Notes: generated from the letters alone by a model not told the origin. 64,000 nucleotides of DNA from Methylomonas lenta (GCF_001644015.1 NZ_LUUI01000076.1:1-64000), one strand, 5' to 3'. Shown: positions 34,065 to 44,173, counted from the first letter of the stretch. Made by a program: numbers and translations.

Positions 34065-34607
34065 ATGGGTAAATCAAAGATTCGCTGGATAGGCCTACAG
34101 GGTCCAAGCGTTGCGCTAAACGCTGACAACGTCCAATACAAGATTAAGGTCAAGTACTCCCCGGTAATTAAGGCGGGTGCACCGTCTGACCAGATGATTA
34201 AGAACGAGGTACCTCAAGGCGTAAATCATCTGATTTTTAATTGCCACGGCTTCGAAGACAAATCTACCTATCCAGCCCATCTTGCCATCGGTACTACTAT
34301 CACCAAGGACAATGTCCAGCTGATGGAGCCTATTTACAGCAACTCTACGTTGCGTGTGATCTGGTTCTCGGCCTGCAATATCGGCGGCAGCGCGGGAGCT
34401 CAGGAATTATGTGAAAGGATGGCGCGAATAACGGGCTGCTACATCGTCACGCAGATGTTGTCGGTGCCCGACGTAAACCTTCCCATCGACTGCCTTGTCG
34501 ACAACGCGGGCTTGATGCCGAGTTACTACAATCCTAAAGGGAAGAAAATAAGCCGGAAGGAATTCTTTACATACGGGATCGATAACACCTTGTTCTGGCC
34601 GGTATGA
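34065..34607 (+). CDS. Stand-alone caspase-like (clan CD) protein
   Basis: This 180-residue protein looks like a small clan CD peptidase domain. The strand VNHLIFNCHGF gives a candidate catalytic His61, and VIWFSACNIGGSAGAQELC gives a candidate Cys104 after a hydrophobic strand, the arrangement found in caspase/CHAT folds. Spacing of about 43 residues is right for that dyad. No recruitment or sensor domain, signal peptide or membrane helix is present. The open frame begins further left at 33963, but those codons overlap a hairpin, and GGGGG before the ATG at 34065 supports the chosen start; 34053 is an alternative. Partners and substrate are unknown. Confidence 0.5.
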   Translation: MGKSKIRWIGLQGPSVALNADNVQYKIKVKYSPVIKAGAPSDQMIKNEVPQGVNHLIFNCHGFEDKSTYPAHLAIGTTITKDNVQLMEPIYSNSTLRVIWFSACNIGGSAGAQELCERMARITGCYIVTQMLSVPDVNLPIDCLVDNAGLMPSYYNPKGKKISRKEFFTYGIDNTLFWPV

Positions 34608-34647
34608 GTTCTGGACCTACGCGGGCTGCTAATAGATAGCTACGGGG

Positions 34648-34708
34648 GAAAATAGGGGCAGGTCTTTCATTTTGCAACCATTAAAATTTGGAAGCCGCAA
34701 AAAGCTTT
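34648..34708 (+). repeat. About 60-bp repeat, copy b
   Basis: Same-orientation partner of 33295-33354. It is preceded at about 34616-34625 by tacgcgggct, the tail of the REP-like family seen at 17463 and 21411. Confidence 0.8.
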
Positions 34709-34750
34709 TTGTTGACCATTACAGTCCAGCTTGATGCGGCTATTCAGCTA

Positions 34751-35608
34751 TTAGATACCCAACATTTTTCTAGCCAGATAAAATTTTAGCTTTTGTATGG
34801 GGTTTTTGTTACCTAACCATAAATAGCCTTTTTTAAGGCGGTTTAAGCGAGCATCGTAACAGGTGTAGTGTGGCAGGGATTTGAGTTCATTGGGGTGTAA
34901 GAGCGCCAAGATGGCTTGAGTGATAACGATGCCGGTTGCCAGTTTACAGCCGCTGGCAATGCTGGGCGCTTTGCGTTTGGCTAGGTCTATTGAGGAAGGG
35001 TCTAGATACTTCAGATGGAATCCGGCAGGTGCGCAGCCGAGTGACATTTTTAACACCTGATGTTCAACCGGGGCGGAGTAATCCAGATCAAAATAATCAT
35101 CGAACGCCATGCCATTTGAGGTATAGATTAAAACGCCGACTCCAAAACCGAGTGGAACCCCGAAAATGGCTGGTATGCCGCGTTTCATACAGGCATCGAT
35201 TATCAGTTTGTGCGCGGCTATCTCGAAAAACTCTACCGCGTCGATAAAGACATCAACCCCTTGCAGAAAATCATCGACATTGCTGGCATTGATACCGTCG
35301 CCATAAGTTTGAATCTGGGCATCCGGGTTAATGTCGAGCGCTAAATCGCGCATGACATCCATTTTTTTTCGTCCGATGGATGACAGGGTAGCGCCATATT
35401 GGCGATTAAAATTGCCCAATTCAAAGTCATCGAAATCCGATATCTTGAAATTGCCAACGCCTGCGCGGGCTAGTGTAATTAGATAGTCGCCGCCAACTCC
35501 TCCCATGCCGGCTATGGCAAAGGTGGCATTTTTTAAGCGTTGCTGTTCTGTAATGCTGGTGATGCCGCTGTTGCGAGAAAATGCTAAATCATAGTCAAAA
35601 GTTGTCAT
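34751..35608 (-). CDS. E1-like ThiF-family protein, orphan
   Basis: This 285-residue ThiF/MoeB/HesA-fold protein has the nucleotide motif IAGMGGVGGDYLI near residues 32-44, followed by ISDFDDFELGNFNRQYGA, where D-x-E-x-x-N-x-x-R-Q is the adenylation signature. Such enzymes adenylate the C-terminus of a ubiquitin-like or ThiS/MoaD protein, or a small molecule. No ubiquitin-like partner, JAB protease or thiazole gene is adjacent. The zinc Cys pairs of MoeB are not seen; scattered Cys lie in LGCAPAG and near SGCKLATG. The C-terminal 25 residues are basic and could bind a membrane or partner. Confidence 0.8.
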   Translation of the reverse strand: MTTFDYDLAFSRNSGITSITEQQRLKNATFAIAGMGGVGGDYLITLARAGVGNFKISDFDDFELGNFNRQYGATLSSIGRKKMDVMRDLALDINPDAQIQTYGDGINASNVDDFLQGVDVFIDAVEFFEIAAHKLIIDACMKRGIPAIFGVPLGFGVGVLIYTSNGMAFDDYFDLDYSAPVEHQVLKMSLGCAPAGFHLKYLDPSSIDLAKRKAPSIASGCKLATGIVITQAILALLHPNELKSLPHYTCYDARLNRLKKGYLWLGNKNPIQKLKFYLARKMLGI

Positions 35609-35777
35609 TTCAGTCCTGGTTGCGTCTGTTTAAACGATAGCTTGGATTTTAGTCCAGAAATCCGTTTTAGGGCTGCGACTAGGGTAAGCAATTCAACTTA
35701 TGATTTTGTAGCGAAGGCTTGCAATTGAACTGATAATGATTTTTGTCGGTTATGCGTATTAAGTGTCGAGCAAATCT

Positions 35778-35811
35778 ATCGGGAGTAGTAACCTAGGTTT
35801 GTACTCCCGAT
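35778..35811. terminator. Terminator-like hairpin downstream of prfC
   Basis: atcgggagta and tactcccgat form a perfect 10-bp stem around a 14-base loop, between prfC and the ThiF-like gene, both leftward. A short T-rich stretch follows on each side. Confidence 0.6.
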
Positions 35812-35897
35812 ATTTTCTAATTAATAGCAGTACCGCGCTGAATCCTTTGAGCGAGTTATAACCTGATACTAAGACATTCGTACGAGGAGCTCTAGCC

Positions 35898-37481
35898 CTA
35901 CAGCTCCCGTGTCGCACTAAAGTTAATATCCGGCCAACGTTCTTCCGTCAGTTGCAGGTTGACCCGGCTGCTGGCTAGATACACTAAATATCCGCCACCG
36001 TCTTCCGCCAAATTTTCAAAGGCTTTGTTTTTAAACTCTTCCAGTTTGGCCGGGTTTTTAGCGCTGATCCAGCGTACGGTGTTGATCGGCGAGGCATCGT
36101 AGACGCATTCGACGTTATATTCATTTTTCAAGCGATGGGCGGTGACATCAAACTGTAAAATACCGACAGCGCCTAAAATTAAATCGTTGTTTTTTAGTGG
36201 TTTAAACAACTGTGTCGCGCCTTCTTCAGTCAATTGCACCAGGCCTTTTTGCAGGGCTTTGGCACGTAACGGATCTTTTAAAACCACCCGGCGGAATAAT
36301 TCCGGCGCAAAGTAGGGAATACCACCGTACTTCAGGGTTTCACCCTGAGTGAAGGTGTCTCCCACTTGAATGGTGCCGTGATTATGTAAGCCGATAATGT
36401 CGCCGGGATAGGCTTCTTCAACGTTTTTCCGGCTGTCGGCCTGAAAGGTGATCGCATTAGCCATCTGAATATTTTTGCCGATGCGTACATGATTGGCTTT
36501 CATACCCTTGTCAAACTTGCCGGAGCAGATGCGCATGAACGCCACTCGGTCACGGTGGGAAGGGTCCATGTTGGCCTGGATTTTAAATACAAAGCCGGTG
36601 AATTTTTCTTCGGTAGGTTCTACTTCGCGCTGTTCGGCTTTGCGTGGTTTCGGGGCGGGAGCGAACTCGGCAAAGGCATCCAGTAATTCTATGATGCCGA
36701 AGTTATTGATGGCGGAGCCAAAAAACACCGGGGTTTGTTCGCCGGACAGGTATTTCTGTAAATCAAATTCGTGACTGGCGCCTTTGACTAACTCAATCTC
36801 TTCGCGCAATTCGTCAGCCTGATAACCCAATAGTTCGTCCAGGTGCGGGTTGTTTAAGCCTTTTATGATTTCTGCTTTGGCGATTTTGCCGCCGTGATGC
36901 GGGCTGAACAATAAAATTTCATCCTTGTACATCTGATACACGCCTTTGAAGCGTTTGCCCATGCCGATTGGCCAGGTTATCGGTGCGCATTCTATTTGCA
37001 ACACGCTTTCCACTTCATCCAGCAATTCGATGGGTTCACGGCCTTCACGGTCGAGTTTGTTGATGAAGGTAAGGATGGGTGTATCGCGTAACCGGCAGAC
37101 TTCCATCAGTTTGATGGTTCTGTCTTCTACGCCTTTGGCGACGTCGATCACCATCAATGCCGAATCCACGGCGGTCAATGTACGGTAAGTATCTTCAGAA
37201 AAGTCTTCGTGGCCTGGTGTGTCTAGCAGGTTGATAATGCAGTCGTTATGTTCGAACTGCATGACCGAGGTCGTCACCGAAATGCCGCGTTCCTTTTCCA
37301 TTTCCATCCAGTCGGAGGTGGCATGGCGGGCTGCTTTGCGGCCTTTGACCGAGCCTGCCAGCTGAATGGCACCGCCGAACAGTAATAGTTTTTCGGTGAT
37401 GGTGGTTTTACCGGCATCCGGATGCGAGATGATGGCAAAGGTACGGCGTCTATTAGTTTCTGCGGTTATTTCGGAGGTCAT
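35898..37481 (-). CDS. prfC: Peptide chain release factor 3
   Basis: This 527-residue translational GTPase recycles RF1 and RF2 from the ribosome after peptide release. G motifs are intact: [13 protein letters not shown] near residues 19-31, [14 protein letters not shown] near 87 and NKLDR near 141. The length equals the E. coli protein. It stands alone, with its promoter in the 110 bp before the antiporter gene. No anomalies. Confidence 0.95.
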   Translation of the reverse strand: MTSEITAETNRRRTFAIISHPDAGKTTITEKLLLFGGAIQLAGSVKGRKAARHATSDWMEMEKERGISVTTSVMQFEHNDCIINLLDTPGHEDFSEDTYRTLTAVDSALMVIDVAKGVEDRTIKLMEVCRLRDTPILTFINKLDREGREPIELLDEVESVLQIECAPITWPIGMGKRFKGVYQMYKDEILLFSPHHGGKIAKAEIIKGLNNPHLDELLGYQADELREEIELVKGASHEFDLQKYLSGEQTPVFFGSAINNFGIIELLDAFAEFAPAPKPRKAEQREVEPTEEKFTGFVFKIQANMDPSHRDRVAFMRICSGKFDKGMKANHVRIGKNIQMANAITFQADSRKNVEEAYPGDIIGLHNHGTIQVGDTFTQGETLKYGGIPYFAPELFRRVVLKDPLRAKALQKGLVQLTEEGATQLFKPLKNNDLILGAVGILQFDVTAHRLKNEYNVECVYDASPINTVRWISAKNPAKLEEFKNKAFENLAEDGGGYLVYLASSRVNLQLTEERWPDINFSATREL

Positions 37482-37591
37482 GGTCAGGAATAAATGGGTA
37501 TATCAATTAGCTATTATCGCGGTTTTTGCGGTAAAAAATAAGTGCCGATTGTTGAGTATGCAGTTAAAACAAGCATGTATAGTTGCGTTAA

Positions 37592-39520
37592 CTAAGGTAT
37601 GGACGTAGCCAGTTCCATGATTTGCTCTGGTGCATCATCGGTTTCAGTTGATTGGTTCACATCTTCCGTTTCAGCAGGCATTAATGAGACTAACATCCAG
37701 CCGGGTTTTGGCGTTATATCGTTATCCTGCGAGAAGAATTTGATGGAGCCATTGGGGGGGACTGCAAACAACAGCGCAGTCGTTTCCGGGTGATGCTGAT
37801 TAAAATGTTGAAAAGTATACTGCTCGGTAAATATGGTTTTGTGGATTTTGGCGCCATTGTTCAGCATGGCGAGCAATTGTTTGATGTTGCTATCGGTATT
37901 AAATAAACTTCTGCCTATCAAGGGCATGCTGAAATTCGAGCGACTACCTGTGGGTGAGTTGTTTTCGGCTTGGATTGAATAAATAGCCTGACGTCCAAAT
38001 TCAGCACGATACCGTTGGCAGGCGAGCTGATTGATTTCAGGATATTCAGATAAAGCCAGCATGTGGCCTATGCCTATCAATTCCAAATGTTGGTCGGCGT
38101 GTTCAGAAACGATGTTGCCAAAATAAGTTTGCAAACCATCCATGCGCGCGGCCCGAATGTGACCCCAACTGGTATCGGCCATTAATACATCAAAACCGCA
38201 ATCGCGCAGAGCGACCCCTAGCTGACGGCCAAAGGGGTTGGCGCCGACAATTAAAATACCTTTGGCCTCCGGTTCGCTGACGCCCAGTTTCTGCGCAATA
38301 AAACGAGAGGTAATGCTTTGCAGGACTACAGTGCCTATGATGATCATAAAGGTCAAGGGGACCAGTAAGTCGGCTTGTAAATATTCCAGGTCGGTTAGTA
38401 AGTGGCTGGATTGTGAGTCAGCAAGGTTTTTCACCTGATCGCTGTGTTCTTGCAAACGGAGGGCAAACACCGCTGCAGTCGCAGCGGCAACGATGCCGCG
38501 CGGAGCAATCCAGCCTATCATGATTTTTTCACCCAATTTAAGTGAGGTGCCTCGTGTGGCAAGAAAGGCCTTTATCGGGCGGGCGATGAATTGAATCACC
38601 AAAAATACTCCGGCCGCCTTCCAGCCCAGTGCCATAAACAATGAAAAGTTGATGCGGGCCGCTAAAATAATAAACAGTCCGGAAATCAACAATACGCTGA
38701 GACTTTCTTTGAAGTTTAAGATGTCGTCGGTGGGCACCTGTTTCATATTGGTGAGTGTGATACCCATTATTGTCACTGCGATTAAGCCGGATTCGTGCTC
38801 TACTGCATTCGATGCAGCAAAGACGCCAAACACTAAAGCTAGGGCGGCAATGTTGTGTAGATATTCCGGCAACGAATGATTGCGTATCAAGCGACCGAAA
38901 CCATAGCCCGCTATGGCACCAATACAGGAACTTAATAACAGGGTTTTGAAGAAAATAATCAGCGTTTGCCCGATGGCTTCGCTGTCGGCTTCGGAGATGA
39001 TGAACTGAAACACTAAAAGGCCTAGAAAAGCACCAATGGGGTCGATGACGATGCCTTCCCAGCGTAATATTTTGGCGATATTTGCGGTAGGTCTAACCGT
39101 GCGTAGCATCGGTACTACGACTGTAGGTCCTGTGACGACAGTAATGGCACCAAACAGAAAAGACAGTTTCCAGGAAAAATCTAGTAACCAATGTGTGGCT
39201 AAGGCAATGATAATCCAGGTAACTAAAACACCGGTCGTAACCAGGCGGCGTACCACCACTTGTAGGCCTTGAATTTCTTTAAATTTAAGTGTCAGGCTGC
39301 CTTCGAACAAAATGACAGCAACAGCAAGCGAAATAATGGGCAATAAGAGTTGTCCAAATAGTTCATCCGGGTTTAGCAAGCCCGTGCCGGGCCCAACCAG
39401 AATACCTGCTAGCAGCAAGAATAAGATAGCGGGTAGCTTGACCCGCCAAGCAAACCACTGGCAGAGAATGCTGATTAAACCGATGCCGGCCAGGGCAAAA
39501 ATAACATCATCATCATGCAT
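37592..39520 (-). CDS. Cation/proton antiporter, CPA1 type with TrkA-N-like domain
   Basis: This 642-residue inner-membrane protein has about twelve transmembrane helices in the first 400 residues, with typical Na+/H+ exchanger segments (LLLAGILVGPGTGLLNPDE, LFGAITVVTGPTVVVPML, APRGIVAAATAAVFAL). A cytosolic Rossmann-like domain follows (GILIVGANPFGRQLGVALRD at about 425), related to RCK/TrkA-N ligand-binding domains. It would exchange Na+ or K+ for protons in pH or salt homeostasis; the ion is not determinable. The ATG at 39520 is far from its neighbours. Confidence 0.87.
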   Translation of the reverse strand: MHDDDVIFALAGIGLISILCQWFAWRVKLPAILFLLLAGILVGPGTGLLNPDELFGQLLLPIISLAVAVILFEGSLTLKFKEIQGLQVVVRRLVTTGVLVTWIIIALATHWLLDFSWKLSFLFGAITVVTGPTVVVPMLRTVRPTANIAKILRWEGIVIDPIGAFLGLLVFQFIISEADSEAIGQTLIIFFKTLLLSSCIGAIAGYGFGRLIRNHSLPEYLHNIAALALVFGVFAASNAVEHESGLIAVTIMGITLTNMKQVPTDDILNFKESLSVLLISGLFIILAARINFSLFMALGWKAAGVFLVIQFIARPIKAFLATRGTSLKLGEKIMIGWIAPRGIVAAATAAVFALRLQEHSDQVKNLADSQSSHLLTDLEYLQADLLVPLTFMIIIGTVVLQSITSRFIAQKLGVSEPEAKGILIVGANPFGRQLGVALRDCGFDVLMADTSWGHIRAARMDGLQTYFGNIVSEHADQHLELIGIGHMLALSEYPEINQLACQRYRAEFGRQAIYSIQAENNSPTGSRSNFSMPLIGRSLFNTDSNIKQLLAMLNNGAKIHKTIFTEQYTFQHFNQHHPETTALLFAVPPNGSIKFFSQDNDITPKPGWMLVSLMPAETEDVNQSTETDDAPEQIMELATSIP

Positions 39521-39792
39521 GTGTTTGAATAGCTCCGTTGTGTTGGCTGGCTATGGCAGAGAGGTTTCTTGCAACAGCAGCACAAGGTTTTGATAGAAAA
39601 ACCCTGTAAATTCCTAAAAATGATATGTTCCTGGTTCGCAATCTGGCCTTGTGTGATATGTACAAAAAGCAAGCTGTCAGCAGGGTTTCAAACACTATGT
39701 TACCAAAGCTAAGGCCAAGTTAATTTAAAAAACGTTAACGGCAATTCCTGTAACTATCAAGTCTGCTATAGCTGTATTTAGATACTGCTTGG

Positions 39793-39819
39793 TTGACAAG
39801 GCTTAAACCAGCTGATAAT
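39793..39819 (+). promoter_or_regulatory. Candidate sigma-70 promoter of hrcA-grpE-dnaK
   Basis: ttgaca at 39793-39798 and gataat at 39814-39819 are spaced by 15 bases, slightly short. Immediately downstream lies the CIRCE operator, the usual order for HrcA-controlled promoters. Confidence 0.5.
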
Positions 39820-39824
39820 TTTCT

Positions 39825-39851
39825 CTGGCACTCACGCATTCAGAGTGCTAA
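39825..39851. promoter_or_regulatory. CIRCE operator (HrcA binding site)
   Basis: ctggcactc, nine bases, gagtgctaa: the right arm matches the CIRCE consensus at 9 of 9 positions and the left arm at 7 of 9, with the exact 9-base spacer. It lies 22 bp before hrcA, so the operon should be repressed by its own product and released on heat stress. Confidence 0.9.
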
Positions 39852-39872
39852 TAGTCGGCTTTAGGTGGCGAT

Positions 39873-40913
39873 GTGATAAACAATCAGGATTTAAACGAGA
39901 GATCGCTTTACCTTTTAAAAACGCTGGTGGAACGCTATATACATGACGGTCAACCTGTTGGTTCAAGGGTGTTGTCCAAAGACCCTAAGTTAAATCTAAG
40001 TCCTGCCACCATACGCAATGTGATGGCTGATTTGGAAGATATGGGCTTGATACATTCTCCACATACATCGGCGGGCCGCGTGCCAACTGTCAGCGGCTAT
40101 CGCTTGTTCGTAAACAGCTTGTTGACGGTTAAGCCACTAGAATCCAGCGAACTGGATCAATTTCAAAGCAGCTTGCTGGCAGACACAGATGAGCCTGGCG
40201 ATGTGTTAGGCAAAGCCTCCAGATTACTATCTGATGTGACTAAAATGGCCGGTGTGGTGACCTTGCCGCGCAGGGAAACCGTGGTGTTGCGGCATATCGA
40301 ATTTTTACCGATGTCTAATACTCGTGTGTTGGTGATTTTTGTCACCGATGGGCAAGAAGTGCATAACAAAATCATACACACGGACAGATTGTATAGCCCG
40401 GCAGAACTGCAGCAAGCGGCCAATTATCTGAATGCTGTGTATGCTGGCCGTAGTTTGGCCAAAATTCGCGATTTAATTTTGAAAGACATGGAAGGCGATC
40501 GTAATAAAGTCAATCAGGGTATGATTGATGCAGTAAATATGGCGCAATTAACCTTTTCCCAGAAGCCGAAAGATGATTATGTCTTGAGCGGCGAAACCAA
40601 TCTGATGGGTTTTTCGGAGTTATCGGACATGGAGCGTTTGAAACAGTTGTTTGAAGCGTTTAGTCAAAAGCGTGGTGTGATTCATTTGTTGGATCAATGT
40701 CTGCTAGTCGAAGGCGTGCAGATTTTTATCGGCGAGGAATCGGGTTATCAGGCTTTTGATCATTGCAGTCTGGTTACCTCGTCATATTCCATTAATGACG
40801 AAGTAGTAGGTGTGCTGGGTGTGATTGGACCGACGCGCATGGCTTACGAAAAAATCATACCGTTTGTCGATGTAACGGCAAAATTATTAAGCGCGGCCTT
40901 GAATAGCAAATAA
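39873..40913 (+). CDS. hrcA: Heat-inducible transcription repressor HrcA
   Basis: This 346-residue repressor has an N-terminal winged helix (LNERSLYLLKTLVERYIHDG, PVGSRVLS, LSPATIRNVMADLEDMGLI) that binds CIRCE, and a C-terminal GAF-like domain ending in GVLGVIGPTRMAYEK. The start is GTG at 39873, since the ATG two bases earlier is followed at once by a stop; AGGTGG lies just upstream. grpE follows after 50 bp and dnaK after that, so it controls its own operon. Confidence 0.95.
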   Translation: MINNQDLNERSLYLLKTLVERYIHDGQPVGSRVLSKDPKLNLSPATIRNVMADLEDMGLIHSPHTSAGRVPTVSGYRLFVNSLLTVKPLESSELDQFQSSLLADTDEPGDVLGKASRLLSDVTKMAGVVTLPRRETVVLRHIEFLPMSNTRVLVIFVTDGQEVHNKIIHTDRLYSPAELQQAANYLNAVYAGRSLAKIRDLILKDMEGDRNKVNQGMIDAVNMAQLTFSQKPKDDYVLSGETNLMGFSELSDMERLKQLFEAFSQKRGVIHLLDQCLLVEGVQIFIGEESGYQAFDHCSLVTSSYSINDEVVGVLGVIGPTRMAYEKIIPFVDVTAKLLSAALNSK

Positions 40914-40963
40914 ACGCCCTTATCGTTATACGGAACTTAAAAATTACAACTTTGGAGTGAACC

Positions 40964-41608
40964 ATGAGTCATCAGCAATCAAGCCATGAGCAGCAGACGG
41001 ATAGTGATTTAATCGCTGAAGTGCTTGAGCAAACCAACGAAGTGTTTTCTGAGCAAGTCGAAGAAAATGCCGAGGATACCCAGCCGGTAGAAGTCAGTAT
41101 CGAAGTCTTGCAGCAACAATTAGCAGAGGCGCAACAGCAAGCTGCGGCAAACCTGGACAAAGCCGTGCGTACCTTGGCGGAAATGGAAAACCTGAAAAAG
41201 CGGGTACAGAAAGACCTGGAAGATGAGCGCAAATACGGCTTGGCCAAATTTGCCAAAGAATTATTGAGTGTGCTGGATAGTCTGGAATTAGGTGTTCAAG
41301 CGGCTGCGGGCGATAGTCCGGAGCTGGTTAAGCTTAGGGAAGGTAGCGAGCTGACCATGAAACAGTTCGAAGCCGTGTTTGCCAAATTCAATATCGAAAC
41401 CATCGATCCTGCCGGGCAGCCGTTTAATCCGGAATTACATCAGGCCATGGTCATGCAACCCAGTTCAACCATTGCGCCTAATCATGTCATCACTGTGTTC
41501 CAAAAAGGTTATGTTTTAAACGGCCGTTTGTTGCGTCCGGCGATGGTGGTGGTTGCCAAAGCCGAGGATAAACCGGTCGATAGCTCAAAAATTGATGAGC
41601 AGGCTTGA
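40964..41608 (+). CDS. grpE: Nucleotide exchange factor GrpE
   Basis: This 214-residue cochaperone releases ADP from DnaK. An acidic, Gln-rich N-terminal tail of about 50 residues leads into a long coiled coil (about 55-105, with AEMENLKKRVQKDLEDERKY) and the beta-wing domain (FNPELHQAMVMQPS, VFQKGYVLNGRLLRPAMVVV). It lies between hrcA and dnaK with a good ribosome site. Confidence 0.95.
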   Translation: MSHQQSSHEQQTDSDLIAEVLEQTNEVFSEQVEENAEDTQPVEVSIEVLQQQLAEAQQQAAANLDKAVRTLAEMENLKKRVQKDLEDERKYGLAKFAKELLSVLDSLELGVQAAAGDSPELVKLREGSELTMKQFEAVFAKFNIETIDPAGQPFNPELHQAMVMQPSSTIAPNHVITVFQKGYVLNGRLLRPAMVVVAKAEDKPVDSSKIDEQA

Positions 41609-41677
41609 AATTAAAACTATCAACCGCATATCGCTAACAACTTTTTAATTTACCTATTCAAGTCTGGAGAAAATTCA

Positions 41678-43612
41678 ATGGCTAAAATGATCGGAATCGA
41701 TTTGGGCACCACTAACTCATGTGTGGCTGTCCTGGAAAATGGCACTGCCCGCGTGATCGAAAATAGCGAAGGCGCACGTACCACTCCCTCTATTATCGCC
41801 TTTACTGGCGACAACGAAGTATTGGTTGGTCAATCGGCCAAACGCCAAGCGGTCACCAATCCTGAAAACACTTTGTTTGCCATCAAACGTCTGATCGGCC
41901 GTCGCTTTAAAGAAGATGCGGTGCAAAAAGATATCAAAATGGTGCCATACAAAATTATGGAAGCCAACAATGGCGATGCCTGGGTGGAATGCCACGGCAA
42001 AAAAATGGCGCCGCCTGAAGTATCATCTCGCGTATTGATGAAGATGAAAAAAGACGCCGAAGCCTTTTTGGGTGAAGAAGTCACCGAAGCTGTGATCACC
42101 GTACCGGCCTATTTCAACGATTCACAACGTCAAGCGACTAAAGACGCTGGTCGGATTGCCGGTCTGGACGTCAAACGCATCATCAATGAACCGACTGCTG
42201 CGGCATTGGCGTTCGGCATGGACAAACCTAAAGGTGATACCACCATCGCGGTTTACGACTTGGGTGGTGGTACGTTTGATATTTCCATCATCGAAATCGC
42301 TGAAATCGAAGGCGAGCACCAGTTCGAAGTATTGGCCACCAACGGCGATACTTTCCTGGGCGGCGAAGATTTTGACTTGCGCGTCATAGAATTTTTGGCC
42401 GGCGAGTTTAAAAAAGACAGCGGCATCGATCTGCACAACGATCCTCTGGCATTGCAGCGTTTGAAAGAAGCCGCGGAAAAAGCCAAAATCGAGCTATCGT
42501 CTTCCGAGCAAACCGACATTAATCTGCCGTACATCACAGCGGATGCGGCAGGTCCTAAGCATTTGAACGTTAAACTGACCCGCGCCAAACTGGAGTCGTT
42601 GGTTGACGAGTTGATCGAGCGCACCAAAGGCCCTTGCCTGCAAGCGATTAAAGATGCCGGCATTTCAACATCAAAAATTAACGATGTGATTTTGGTCGGT
42701 GGTCAATCGCGGATGCCGAAAGTACAGGCTTTTGTAAAAGAATTGTTCGGTAAAGAGCCGCGTAAAGACGTTAACCCTGACGAAGCAGTAGCGCTGGGCG
42801 CAGCGATTCAAGCCGGTGTTTTGGGTGGCGATGTTAAAGACGTATTATTGTTGGATGTGACGCCACTGTCTTTGGGTATCGAAACCCTGGGCGGCGTGAT
42901 GACCAAGTTAATCGAGAAAAACACCACTATTCCGACTAACGCTTCGCAAGTGTTCTCGACTGCGGAAGACAACCAAACAGCGGTTACCGTACACGTATTG
43001 CAAGGCGAGCGCGAAGTGGCTTCCGGCAATAAATCCTTGGGCCGTTTCGATTTACAGGACATTCCACCTGCACCACGGGGTATTCCGCAAGTCGAAGTGT
43101 CTTTTGATATCGATGCCAACGGTATTTTGAACGTGTCTGCCAAAGACAAAGCTACCGGTAAAAAACAATCGATTATTATCAAAGCCTCCAGCGGTTTGTC
43201 CGACGACGAAGTTGAACGTATGGTCAGAGATGCTGAATTGCATGCTGATGAAGATCGCAAGTTGAAAGAGCTGGTTTCCGCGCGTAATTCAGCCGAAGGC
43301 ATGATACACGCCACCGAAAAATCCATGAAAGACTTGGGTGATCAAGTCAGCGGCGAAGAAAAATCAGCCATTGAGTCTGCGATTAGTGACTTGCATGCTG
43401 TGTTGAAAGGCGACGATAAAGATGCCATCGAAGCCAAAACCAATGCGTTGACCGAACTGTCCGGCAAACTGGCTGAGCGGGTTTATGCTCAAAAAGGTGG
43501 TGCGGAAGCCGGTGCTGGTGAAGCGCATGCTGAAGGTGGTCAACAACAAGCCGATTCAGATCACGATGTGGTCGATGCCGAGTTTGAGGAAGTTAAGGAC
43601 GATAATAAGTAA
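41678..43612 (+). CDS. dnaK: Molecular chaperone DnaK
   Basis: This 644-residue Hsp70 has the ATPase signature [13 protein letters not shown] at the N-terminus, [11 protein letters not shown] near residue 196 and the usual substrate-binding and lid domains. The C-terminal tail is acidic and Gln/Ala/Gly-rich ([15 protein letters not shown], ending EEVKDDNK). The last gene before a strong terminator at 43620; dnaJ is now about 1.2 kb away because of inserted repeats. Confidence 0.97.
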   Translation: MAKMIGIDLGTTNSCVAVLENGTARVIENSEGARTTPSIIAFTGDNEVLVGQSAKRQAVTNPENTLFAIKRLIGRRFKEDAVQKDIKMVPYKIMEANNGDAWVECHGKKMAPPEVSSRVLMKMKKDAEAFLGEEVTEAVITVPAYFNDSQRQATKDAGRIAGLDVKRIINEPTAAALAFGMDKPKGDTTIAVYDLGGGTFDISIIEIAEIEGEHQFEVLATNGDTFLGGEDFDLRVIEFLAGEFKKDSGIDLHNDPLALQRLKEAAEKAKIELSSSEQTDINLPYITADAAGPKHLNVKLTRAKLESLVDELIERTKGPCLQAIKDAGISTSKINDVILVGGQSRMPKVQAFVKELFGKEPRKDVNPDEAVALGAAIQAGVLGGDVKDVLLLDVTPLSLGIETLGGVMTKLIEKNTTIPTNASQVFSTAEDNQTAVTVHVLQGEREVASGNKSLGRFDLQDIPPAPRGIPQVEVSFDIDANGILNVSAKDKATGKKQSIIIKASSGLSDDEVERMVRDAELHADEDRKLKELVSARNSAEGMIHATEKSMKDLGDQVSGEEKSAIESAISDLHAVLKGDDKDAIEAKTNALTELSGKLAERVYAQKGGAEAGAGEAHAEGGQQQADSDHDVVDAEFEEVKDDNK

Positions 43613-43619
43613 TGCATAG

Positions 43620-43660
43620 GGCGGATTGCCGAAAGGTAATCCGCCTTTACTTTTTATTTA
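43620..43660 (+). terminator. Rho-independent terminator after dnaK
   Basis: ggcggatt and aatccgcc form an 8-bp stem with a 10-base loop, followed at once by a T-rich tail (tttactttttattta). Confidence 0.85.
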
Positions 43661-43679
43661 TCGTCCCCAAGCTCTGCGT

Positions 43680-43833
43680 CAATGCCATTAAGTTAAGAAA
43701 AAGCTCCCTCTCCTGCTGGAGAGGGTTGGGGAGAGGAGATTTATAATAAGGCAAAAAAGCTTTATTTAATCCCCTCATCCTAACCTTCTCCCGGAGGGAG
43801 AAGGGATTGTTCTTCCTTAACTTAATGGCAGTG
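43680..43833. mobile_element. 154-bp MITE with 18-bp inverted ends and 11-bp target duplication
   Basis: The ends form an inverted repeat: tgccattaagttaag at 43683-43697 and its exact complement at 43816-43830, extended to the ends with one mismatch in the outer three bases. Both sides abut the direct repeat aagctctgcgt (43669-43679 and 43834-43844), which reads as an 11-bp target-site duplication. The interior consists of two ctccctctcc-type hairpins facing each other. There is no coding capacity, so mobility would need a transposase from elsewhere. Confidence 0.75.
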
Positions 43834-43867
43834 AAGCTCTGCGTGGTAACGCTATGGGCTGCAGTCC

Positions 43868-43899
43868 GTAGGATGGGTAGAGCGATAGCGAAACCCATC
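43868..43899 (+). repeat. REP copy 1 of the RAYT locus
   Basis: This 32-bp copy (starting gtaggatgggtagagcga) is the reverse complement of REP copies 2 and 3 with a single mismatch. It holds an internal palindrome between gatgggt and acccatc segments. Confidence 0.9.
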
Positions 43900-44006
43900 G
43901 ATTTAAAGCGTTTCACCGCTATGTTAAAGCAGCATTCTGTAAACGGTGTGGTCGGAGTTGGTGTTTTGGAGAGTGAGTCGGGATCATAAATAGTTGGTAC
44001 TGTCTT

Positions 44007-44038
44007 GATGGGTTTCGCTGTCGCTCTACCCATCCTAC
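44007..44038 (-). repeat. REP copy 2 of the RAYT locus
   Basis: This 32-bp copy (starting gatgggtttcgctgtcgc) is in opposite orientation to copy 1 about 107 bp away, and is identical to copy 3. Copies 1 and 2 form a head-to-head pair upstream of the transposase gene. Confidence 0.9.
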
Positions 44039-44173
44039 ATTGCTGTTAATCGAGCGTAATTATATTGAAGCTGTCAATATCAACTCCACGGAATTGCTGG
44101 ACGAGTTATCGTAGTGGTTAACAATTTGATGGTTGTCTGGCGGCGCTAATTAACCTGTAAAGGTATTGAAGCA

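Noticed and set aside
42253..43326. Long antisense frames over dnaK
   Set aside because: They mirror the strong codon bias of dnaK; Ser/Pro/Thr-rich products without homology.
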